In this document: one piece after another, positions 55,617-64,000 of the stretch
Position numbering within the stretch: position 1 is the first letter of the stretch
Layout: each line of letters begins with the position of its first letter
Origin: Rhabditophanes sp. KR3021
Taxonomy: Eukaryota; Nematoda; Chromadorea; Rhabditida; Alloionematidae
Direction of reading: 5' to 3'
Length of the DNA stretch: 64,000 nt
Assembly (NCBI GenBank): GCA_963281155.1
Contig: CAUJLY010000003.1
Location: 1,116,001-1,180,000, forward strand
Notes under the pieces: model-generated
The model's database searches: none
Told to the model about the DNA's origin: nothing
The model's input: only the letters and a program-made list of their open reading frames with translations
Program-made: the position numbers and the translations under genes

Positions 55617-57780
55617 ATGGACAAAGAAACGATGAGCGCTAAAAAGAATAACTTGCTTGAAGTGCAAAGGAGAAGACAAGCTGCGGATAAGGAGATGGAA
55701 TTAAGGTAAATTTGGAAACTTGGAATTATTGTATAATCAATCCGTTTTCAGAAGACAGCAGAACCTTAGAGAGCTTGAGGAAAAAGCTAAAAGGGTGCAA
55801 GAAGCAAGGACAAGAGAGTTGGGAGAAAAGATAAAAGCCAAACAAGCACGTGAGCTCCAGCGACAAAAGGATGTCATGGATAGAAGAAATAGGGAACTAG
55901 AAAAAGATGCCGGCAAGAAGGCGATCATTCTTTCAAAAGCACACGCCGCAACTTCTAGAACCGCAAATCTCAAAACTCCTCCAAGGAAGATTATCGCCTT
56001 TGGATCTACTACACCTCGTCAAATGACGTATCTTGAAAGACTTGGCAAGGCCGAGCAAGTGTATGATGCTAAAATCAAAACACCTGCTCTGAACTCAGGG
56101 CAAACTACTCCTGGTGGATCTTCAAGTACCTCCTCACCTAACAAAAGAAATCTTGGGTATTCTGCTATGACAAGCTCAATGTACGTGTCGCCAAGCCAAA
56201 AGAAAATTCCTGTTGTCAGAACGCCACTGAACGCGACGCCCTTGAGGAGAAGTGGAGTTGGGATGAAGACGGAGACGAAGCCGCCTGTTTCTACTTCGTC
56301 AAAGCCTTTATTGAAGCCGGCTGCTTACAGAGGAGTTTCGGCCAGATCTTCTATCATGACTCAATCTATGTATTCTCCTTCTATGACGGCCAGTGCTCGT
56401 TCTAATGGGACAACGAAGAAGACGGAAACAATAATGTCCGCTAGAACAATCACTCCTGCAGTAAAGAAAGAAACTCGAGCTTCGAACGTTAAGCCTCTTG
56501 CCACTCAAAAACCTGTGATCCCACCAAGGAAGATTGCGCCTGCTCAGCCTATCAACATGGTTAAGACTGAAGTTGTTCAATTTAAACTGGAAGAAGTTAA
56601 TGAAGATATTGGAGTGGGTAAAGATTATGGAGTCGTTGGGAAAAGTAATGATGCTATGCCAATTACAGAGGAAGTAATTGAAAGCGAGTCTGTTCTGAAA
56701 AGGGAAGTTTCTGAAGGTGTTTATGCTAAAGATGAAGGATGTGGTAGTTTCAAAAATGTCGACATTGCTGTCGAGGCTTCCACTAATGTATTGGATAAAA
56801 AAACTCAAGATGATAGGGAGAACGCTACTCATGAGCAGAATGTTTCTGTCGGAGCTTCTATTGAAATGTCTACTAATGACATTCAAGATCACTTTGTTGA
56901 AGAAAGGGATACTGATGGTAAGATATTTGACGAAGTTCCACGAAAATTAGATGCTGGTGACTGTTCTCAATTGGAACCAATTACTCTCGAAGTCAAGGAA
57001 GAAGTAGAAGAGACTGGTGGTAGAGTTGATATCATTTCTGAAACCGTTGCTGCTTTGTTAGACCAAACTATACTTGCGGAAGAATCAAGCCATGCTGATG
57101 ATGACACCAAAGACTGTGGTAACGAATCACACAGCAACAACAATGTTCCAGACGATGCCAAATGTGATTCTGGAATCGACAGTGAATCAATCCCTGAGCC
57201 TGAACCCAAGTACAACCCAAGGCCATCCGTGATTGTGAATGAATTGATCACTGGCTTCAACAAAGTCTTGAACTTCAACGATGAACAACCCACACCACCA
57301 AGATTAAATGGAAACAACGGACCAAAGTCAGGCGAACTGTCCCATTCCTGTTCCAGCAATTCCTCTAACGAGGACGTATCTATGCAAAGATCTCAATACT
57401 CTGACAAATTGCAAAAGGAGCAAGTTGAGAGGGAAGCGCGAAAGACTCGACTTAGCATGCTACTGAACAAAACTAGGAATGTAGTAAATGGTGGAGCCGA
57501 TAGTAGTGCCAAAGCAGCAGAAGCCCCTGCTACAGTTCAGCAGACTGTAGTTCCTTCTACAGACAAACCTATCCTTGCCGGCCTTTCTTCCAACGTTGCT
57601 AAGACCTTAGAAAAGTACTCTCGTCTAAAAGCTCAAAACGGCAAGACTTCGCCAAGTGCCGACAATACACCTACCCATGCCAGAAGCTTGGCAGAGGAAC
57701 TCTCCGGAATAACTGGCAATGGTAACTCACATGACTCCAACCCAAGCTATGAGTTGGTGCGGGGAATTGCTTACAACTAA
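55617..57780 (+). CDS. MAP7/ensconsin-like coiled-coil protein (tentative)
   Basis: 705 residues from exons 55617-55705 and 55752-57780. The N-terminal 90 residues form a highly charged helix or coiled coil (RRQAADKEMELR, LRELEEKAKRVQEARTREL, KAKQARELQRQKD), followed by IIAFGSTTPRQMTYLERLGK, which resembles the segment after the microtubule-binding helix of MAP7-family proteins. The middle is basic and Ser/Thr/Pro-rich (TPLRRSGVGMKTETKPPVS). The later part is acidic, with short conserved-looking patches such as PRPSVIVNELITGFNKVLNF and a second charged helix near 57400. A role in binding microtubules or recruiting kinesin-1 is inferred from this layout; the family call is uncertain. Close spacing after RIOK1 suggests a possible operon. 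Confidence 0.6.
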
Positions 57781-58253
57781 ATTAATTATATGATCTTCTA
57801 AAAACTATTTGGATATAACAAAATATTTAATGCCAAATATGTTTAAATGTAAAAAATGTTTCTATCCCCTATATTATCTTTCTATGTGTTTAAATGTGTG
57901 TATTATGCATATTTATATTTATTTACTAACAACTAAGTAGCAATGTATTTTGCAATTTTTATAAATGCCTAAATAATAAATGGAAATTTATTTTATAGTT
58001 CCTTTGATGTTGTTTTATCATTCTTACGTGCATTGATGGAAGTATTTATTAATTTTTAATTGCGTTTGGGTGAAATAATGTATAGTCTTGTTTATTAGGG
58101 AAGATACAAACTATGTGTTTATCAATTTTTTATAGACCATATTAATAGACATCTAAATGTAATCAGTTCAGCGCTTACTGATCAAACTAGGCTACAAAAA
58201 TTAACTCATACTATATAAAGATGTTGCATTGCTATTGATGACACTTGCTAGTC
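57781..58253. other. intergenic, AT-rich
   Basis: 3' UTR of the MAP7-like gene (several AATAAA-like words near 57970) and the upstream region of the dioxygenase, with CTATATAAAG at 58211-58220 as a possible TATA box. Confidence 0.35.
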
Positions 58254-59307
58254 ATGTCAAGTACAACAGTTACTTTTAACCCTAATATTAAGGGGAATGT
58301 TTTAACACAGCAACAAAAGGTTGATTATGAAAGAGATGGTTTTATTGTTATTAGGGGAATATTGCCTCAGTATGAAATTGAAAGATATAGGTAAATTAAA
58401 ACAGATTATATTTGTTTTGTATATGATATAAGAGCTATTAATTGTTTAATTAAACATTTTAGAAAACGCTTCCGCCAAATATGTTCAGGCGAAGTGACAA
58501 TCGACCAACTAATGATAATGAAAGACGTCACCAACGCCAAAGCAGAAGTTCACGGTGAAACAGTTGTCAACAAAATCCAGGACTTTAACAACGATCCCGT
58601 TCTTTTCGAATACTGCAAATACCCGCCAATTGTCGACGTCGTTCAAGACTTAATTGGAACTGGCAAATCTACTTTAATTTCCATGCACACAATGTTAATT
58701 AATAAACCACCAGATACCGGAAGTCTTAGCTCGAGACACCCAATGCACCAGGATCAATATTATTTTCCTTTTACAAATCCTTCAAACATTTGTTGTGCCT
58801 GGACGTCACTCGAAAAGGTTGACAGAAACAACGGATGTTTAGTTGTAGTCCCTGGCTCTCACAAAAAACCCCTACTTAAACACGAATATCCTAAATGGGA
58901 GGGAGGTGTTAATAAAGCATACCATGGAATTCAAGAATACGATCCAAATGATCCTAGAACTTATGTTATTATGGAACCTGGAGATACAGTTTTCTTCCAC
59001 CCTCATTTGATTCATGGGTCAGGTGCTAATAAGACAACTGGTTTCAGAAAAGCTATTTCTTGTCATTATGCTAATGACGATGTTTGTCGTTATTTTGACG
59101 TTAAAGGTGAGCATTCGATCAAATTTAAATTACTCATTTGTGTTTATAGGTACGATTCAAGAACCCATTGCAGATGAAATTATTGAAATGGCTAAGAAGA
59201 GATTTGCTAGACACGGATTCACTAATACTGATGAATTGAATCTTACTTTTGAGGATATTTGGAGATACAGAGCACGTGAGGTTTGCGGGAATAGAAGTCA
59301 TTTATAA
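58254..59307 (+). CDS. phytanoyl-CoA dioxygenase family protein (PHYH-like), probably peroxisomal
   Basis: Fe(II)/2-oxoglutarate dioxygenase of the PhyH family, whose founder starts alpha-oxidation of branched fatty acids. Exons 58254-58390, 58463-59106 and 59150-59307 join to 312 residues (human PHYH 338 with its PTS2 leader). The iron triad is visible: HxD in HPMHQDQYYFPF and the distal His in FFHPHLIHGSGANKT; the 2-oxoglutarate Arg follows in GFRKAISCHYAN. NGCLVVVPGSHKKPLLKHEY is the family core. There is no PTS2-type leader, but the protein ends NRSHL, a PTS1-type SHL tripeptide. Introns are 72 and 43 bp. Substrate is not determined by sequence. Confidence 0.93.
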
Positions 59308-60558
59308 ATTGTGTGGATAAGTTTGTATAATGTATTAGAGCAATAAAACTCTTAGTTAACTAAAGTTTTTGTATTCATTTTGTACGTCGAAAAATATAAT
59401 TCTTACAGGGGCTTTAAAGTAAAAGTATTGACAGAAATTAAGACAAGTCATTCATAATTTATCAAACTTTCTAGAAGCACCTATTACATAGAAATGCGTA
59501 TATATAGTATAAATGATGGTACAAATATGAATAATAAAGATGGGCTAGGTGCTGATTCTGTGCTCTTCACGTTATTAGTGAAGAATAATTTAATGTTATT
59601 AATTTGCAGATTGTAATTTTTACATTTTTTACTTAATTTTGTACATAAATGAATAAAGAGAATATGATTATTCGATGTATTTGACATGTTTTGAATATTC
59701 AACAAATGCTATGCTTTTTAGTAAATACATATCCTGAATAATTCTATGTATTCTTGATTCATTCGGTTGAGAAGTACATTAATGATGTGGTACTAAATTA
59801 TTTTAGTTATAATTTTGTAGTAAATTGCATGGTAATATCCATTAGATATTGCATTTAGTTCAAACAGCAACTGTTAATCCATTAAATTGAAGAATTTGTT
59901 AGTGTACTTTGTAAAAAATGTGAAATATGGCTTTTCGTATTCAGAAAATGAAGTTAATTAATTTCTCTTTAAATGCGTGTATTTTTTATTTCTATTTTTG
60001 TTATTTTATTCGATTTAAATGAAACATTTGTGAGGTTTAAAATTGATTTTAAAACCCGTTTGCGTGCTTAATTATTTTAGATTAAAATTCATCTATTGCA
60101 AAGTTGTCACAATTGTCGTTATTTAGCAATTTTGGTTACCTTAATTAAAAGTAGGAAAATTATCAAGCAACAATTTTGATACTTTTTGACTTTTATTATA
60201 TTTATTGTTTGGAAAATAAAAATAGTATACTATGAACATTGACATTCTTCCATGATTTTTATTTAAATAGCTATATTTTAAACAGTATAATAATATATTC
60301 CTGAGATGTATCATTGCCTTGCTCTCGACTACAATATCATATCTATAAGACAACTATGTTAACTAAAATTAAATCCTTTATTACATTATAAGGTTTTTTG
60401 CTTTGGCCGTTGGAAAACAAATTATTGTATTTAAATGTGGATCAAAGATAATACTTATACTTTATGTAATTTAAAAGTCACTAACATAAATGAGTATTAT
60501 TGACTTTTTTTCTAGATAATGCAAGATATTGTGAATGAAATTAAAGATGAAATGGATT
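59308..60558. other. intergenic, AT-rich
   Basis: 3' ends of two convergent genes. An AATAAAA signal for the dioxygenase lies at about 59342. No gene recognised in the remaining 1.2 kb. Confidence 0.35.
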
Positions 60559-61068
60559 TTACAATGACGATCTTACTGACATCAATGCTTGCCCCAAAAG
60601 ATTTTGACCTTTCCAGCATTTCTTATCCAATCTAGCCGGATTTGTTATGTCACATCCTATACCCCATATGGAGTCTCTTGGAGCACATTCTACTAAAGTA
60701 GCATCGTTTGTGCTAAGCAATATTGTCTTTAATTTAGCATTCTGATTAAATTTAGCTCTAACGGCTTTTTCCATGAATTTATAACTCTCCTGATCCCAAA
60801 TTTCCTTGTTAAAGTTCTTGACTCTTCTTCCTAATTCTTTTTGTTTTAAAGGATTAGACTCCATCAATATTGCTTTTGCCGCCTCACCATCCTTAAATTG
60901 CTGTGCCTTTGCAAACATAAAGTACTGTTCCGAACAGTTGAATTTGCGGTTATCAATAGTAAACGAACTCAAGTGGAAATTACTGAAGACAGAACTCGTT
61001 GAATAGAAACAAACAAAGGATTCTCCATCATTATTTAATTCAACATTAAAAGCAGTACACTTGGCCAT
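60559..61068 (-). CDS. NADAR domain protein (YbiA-like N-glycosidase family)
   Basis: 169-residue single-exon protein starting at the ATG at 61068. NADAR/YbiA proteins cleave N-glycosidic bonds in riboflavin-pathway intermediates in bacteria; some family members remove ADP-ribose from guanine. Family signatures are present: VFSNFHLSSFTID, FNCSEQYFMFAKAQQFKD (with the conserved Glu), AAKAILMESNPLKQKELGRR, WDQESYKFMEKAVRAKFNQN, LVECAPRDSIWGIGCD and GQNLLGQALMSVR. The catalytic-site residues expected around SEQYF and the final WG are kept. Length is normal and the gene is intact. Its substrate in a nematode is unknown. Confidence 0.92.
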   Translation of the reverse strand: MAKCTAFNVELNNDGESFVCFYSTSSVFSNFHLSSFTIDNRKFNCSEQYFMFAKAQQFKDGEAAKAILMESNPLKQKELGRRVKNFNKEIWDQESYKFMEKAVRAKFNQNAKLKTILLSTNDATLVECAPRDSIWGIGCDITNPARLDKKCWKGQNLLGQALMSVRSSL

Positions 61069-62319
61069 TTATAATCTATCTATAAATTAAAAATTAGGAC
61101 AACTAAGTATGTTAATCAAATAAAAATCGAGATTACATGTTAGTTGTTTTTCATTTTCAATAAGTCAATGTATTGAATTAGGAAGGAAGAAAACAAATAC
61201 AATCATGAAACATATTATTTATTTTGATATAAAGTGAACTACCTTATATAGTAGAGAATATGATGTCATTAACATTCAGTCAGTGATGTCACATTAAAAT
61301 ATCAAACAATTTTGAAATATTTGTATCTATAACACAATATACGCATAAAATCTTTAGATAACATATTTGCATTTATTATTTCAACAGAAATTACTTATTT
61401 AATTTTATTCTATTTTTAAAACATGTTATTTTATACTTATACAATGAATCCAATGCAAATTGCCTTATCATAATCCCATATATTTGAAAAATGTCTTTAT
61501 AGTATGCATACTAGAATAGCTTTAAGCCAGACTGAATCTTTTTATTATGATTTCGTCAATGATCAAGGAACAAACAAAATTATATGTTGCGATCATCAAC
61601 TATTTATTTAATATCATACAAGAATGATTCACAAATAGATCAAAATATTCTATCCCGCTCAAGTTCCAGTGCAAAAAACATTACTAAATCTATTAATACT
61701 CAAAACTTTATAGAATCTAAAACCATTTCAATTATCATAGATTGATATGATGAAATTTTAAAGGCACTGGAAAGAATAATTAAAACTTTTCCTCTACGAC
61801 AAATAATATCAATTATATTAAATTTACATAACTTAAACCAATCACTGCAGTTAATTGGAAATATAAACCGTCTTGAAGAATATATAAAAACAATTTATCT
61901 CATATGAAGGAAATCAAATTAATAGTCCCAGTAAAAGAATTTAATTTAAAATCAAAGAGCCTTAAAGAATAAATTTTAAAATGTTCAAAATCGAATTTAT
62001 AGTATCATTTAATTAGACAGACAACGGAAACACAATGAATACTGTTGCCTATTTTGAAAGCTTTACAAAGTTTTTGAATGATACATTTTGTGATTGGAAT
62101 AATAACCAATTAAACTAAGAGTATCTGCTCACAGTGAATTTATCACACAATTGTTTGAAAAGTTTTGCAAATTGAGTTTTGTTCACTTTGAATATACGGT
62201 TTTAAAGTACATACTTTAAATAAATACAATATTTGTTTTAAAGGAAGTTTATGATTTGATAAAAATTAATGTACAAAGTGAAAATTAAATTGAAACCTAA
62301 TTAAATTTTGTTGCATTAT
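61069..62319. other. intergenic between NADAR and Notch-like genes
   Basis: AT-rich. On the + strand at about 61755-61905 an open stretch includes DEILKALERIIKTFPLRQII followed by LNLHNLNQSLQLIGNINRL, bounded by stops; it may be a coding relic. A further C-terminal exon of the reverse-strand Notch-like gene cannot be excluded here. Confidence 0.3.
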
Positions 62320-64000
62320 TTAATCACCGCTTTTGCGCTTTCTATTAATTTTCTCGATTTTTTCTTCGGATTTTTCTGACTTAAAGTCATTAAGATATTC
62401 TGCAATATGAGGATGGTTTTTCATAGCGAGATCAGCAGCGGTACTTCCATATTTGTCTTTCAATAATGGATCTGCCTTGCAATCAGTCAAAGTATTTACA
62501 ACTTTCATGCTTCCTTTTTCACAAGCCATCATTAATGGTGTCTTCTTTTCTAGAGTCACTATATTAACATTAGCATTACTTCCGAGACACAGCAATTTGA
62601 TTAATTCAGTATTTTCAAACTCTACTGCATAATGTAAGGCACTTTTGCCACTGAAATTCATACATTTTTGATCACCAACATTATCTGCATCAATTGAATG
62701 CTTTTGAAGAAGTTCAACAAAGTCTAATACATTTACCATATCTGAGATAATTGCAAGTGTGAGGGCTGATCTTCCATATGAGTCAAAGGCATTAATGTTT
62801 AATTTTCTGTTTTTGAGTAAAAGTTTACCCATTTCAATATCACCATTCATTGCACAATGCATTAAACTTGTAAAGCTATCATTATCCTTTGCATTGACAT
62901 TTGCTCCTAATATAATTAATTCCTGGGCAACTTTCAATAATCTATATTTGACAGCAATTATTAATGGTGTTTGGCCAAGTTTGTTTTCGCCCTCAATATT
63001 ACAGTTATTTGAAACCAAGAACCTAATATTGCCAATTAACGTATTTTCACAGGAGTTATTTTTTGAAAATAATAAAGTGTGAAGTGGCTTATCACCATTT
63101 GTGGGTTCTGAAGTATTGACATCTGTGATATTAATAGGCAAGTTCATTGACAAAGTTATTCCCATATCACAATAATAATGTAACTGTGTCATGTATTCCA
63201 TAGGCTTGTTGTTGAAATTTTTAACATTTGTGGATGAAAAGTTGTCATCTAATATGTTAAATATTTTTCCTGAAGCGATACTGTTTCTCTTTGAATTGTA
63301 CAAGCTACTTCTCGTTTTTTGCACGGATTTTACCACAACTCCCATTATTACTGTAGCAAAGAAACAGAAAGCCACTACTTGATAGAAAACTGGAATGTTT
63401 AAACTAATTTGAGAAGAACTTCTCTTTTGATAAGCTTCATAGACTGGAACACCATATTGATCAAATAATTGTTTGTCATTGTTTATGAAATCAGCAATTG
63501 AATCAAGGTTTGTAAAACATTGTTGTTGAATGGAAGAAATACAAGAAGACGTATCAACTGTAATGGAAATTTTAATATTTGTGACATTAACAACTTTAAC
63601 ATCGGAGTCAAATTTTTCTTTCACGGTCACTCTTAGATTATTTGACATATCAGCAAAGTATTTTTGCTTTTTAGAATTGAAATTATCCACTGTTGTATTG
63701 AGGATTAAAATAATTTCACCTGATAAGACATTTGTTTTCTCGACACAGTCACTTCCGTCAAATTGAAATTGCGAGATGTTGCATTCTTCATTGCAAATAT
63801 TGTCTCCAAACACCTTGTAACAAAATTCAGTTAAATTCTTGGCAGCTTTCTTTTCAATGCAGTCATTTCCATCAAATAAACAAGCTTCCGTATTGCATTC
63901 ATTGTTGCAAATGTTGTTATTTGAGACATTTTTACAAAATTGACCATCAAAACACTGACTGTATGGCAGCTTAACTTTATCAACTGTTACAGATTCTAGC
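62320..64000 (-). CDS. Notch-family receptor (LIN-12/GLP-1 type), 5' part outside the window
   Basis: Transmembrane receptor whose cleaved intracellular part acts with the CSL transcription factor. One open exon runs from the right edge to a stop at 62320 (about 559 codons). Order: a LIN-12/Notch repeat (CFDGQFCKNVSNNNICNNEC then LFDGNDC), a second (FCYKVFGDNICNEEC then FDGSDC), a heterodimerisation-like region (VLSGEIILILNTTVD), a membrane helix (YQVVAFCFFATVIMGVVV), a RAM-like basic segment, and about six ankyrin repeats (GQTPLIIAVKYRLLKVAQEL, GKSALHYAVEFENTELIKLL). It ends soon after the ankyrins with NRKRKSGD. EGF repeats and signal peptide should lie beyond base 64000. No PEST-like tail is visible. 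Which of lin-12 or glp-1 it corresponds to cannot be told. Confidence 0.9.
   Translation of the reverse strand, partial: LESVTVDKVKLPYSQCFDGQFCKNVSNNNICNNECNTEACLFDGNDCIEKKAAKNLTEFCYKVFGDNICNEECNISQFQFDGSDCVEKTNVLSGEIILILNTTVDNFNSKKQKYFADMSNNLRVTVKEKFDSDVKVVNVTNIKISITVDTSSCISSIQQQCFTNLDSIADFINNDKQLFDQYGVPVYEAYQKRSSSQISLNIPVFYQVVAFCFFATVIMGVVVKSVQKTRSSLYNSKRNSIASGKIFNILDDNFSSTNVKNFNNKPMEYMTQLHYYCDMGITLSMNLPINITDVNTSEPTNGDKPLHTLLFSKNNSCENTLIGNIRFLVSNNCNIEGENKLGQTPLIIAVKYRLLKVAQELIILGANVNAKDNDSFTSLMHCAMNGDIEMGKLLLKNRKLNINAFDSYGRSALTLAIISDMVNVLDFVELLQKHSIDADNVGDQKCMNFSGKSALHYAVEFENTELIKLLCLGSNANVNIVTLEKKTPLMMACEKGSMKVVNTLTDCKADPLLKDKYGSTAADLAMKNHPHIAEYLNDFKSEKSEEKIEKINRKRKSGD

Noticed and set aside
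56308..56892. 194-codon reverse-strand frame over the MAP7-like gene
   Set aside because: Arises from the low-complexity acidic and Ser-rich sequence of the true gene on the other strand.

Overview
The window is nuclear DNA from a nematode. The evidence is a major sperm protein gene, two spliced-leader (SL) RNA genes with a nematode-type leader, a nematode-like 5S rRNA gene, an END/ELT-type GATA factor, and compact AT-rich genes whose introns are mostly 40-55 bp. The leader ends in CCCAGTTTGAG. From memory, leaders of this type occur in the Strongyloides/Rhabditophanes group (clade IVa), so a relative of that group is my low-confidence inference. Exon boundaries were placed by eye from GT/AG sites, reading phase and protein families, and each joined frame was checked by counting.

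Layout: 1-5171 (-) is an SLC4 bicarbonate transporter running off the left edge. Its two long introns hold a broken opposite-strand relic of a LEM/GIY-YIG nuclease gene. About 6 kb without a recognisable gene follows. Then come SPT4 (+), the ILK/PAT-4 pseudokinase (+) and a BTB-BACK gene (+). 16.7-19.1 kb holds debris: an RTE-like LINE and BTB-family relics. 19.2-22.9 kb (-) has a GATA factor and a large basic protein. 23.2-30.3 kb is a small-RNA neighbourhood (SL RNA, tRNA-Asp, 5S rRNA, SL RNA) mixed with broken genes and the intact MSP gene. 30.9-35.5 kb has an intronless secreted protein and a seven-exon BTB-BACK-Kelch gene, followed by a Helitron helicase relic.

The right half is dense with housekeeping genes: UEV ubiquitin-conjugating variant (-), quinone oxidoreductase (+), RFC5 clamp-loader subunit (-), neuropathy target esterase (+), then DHRS4-like SDR, PH-like protein and divergent FMO (all -), RIOK1 and a MAP7-like protein (+), phytanoyl-CoA dioxygenase (+), NADAR protein (-), and a Notch/LIN-12/GLP-1 receptor (-) running off the right edge.

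Functional links: the two SL RNA genes would supply the leader that is trans-spliced to transcripts, and several genes have a TTTTAG/TTTCAG acceptor just before the ATG. Predicted peroxisomal enzymes (DHRS4-like ending ARL, phytanoyl-CoA dioxygenase ending SHL) occur within 11 kb of each other. The clearest non-standard signal is the pair of oppositely oriented SL RNA genes, which share an upstream element at identical spacing.
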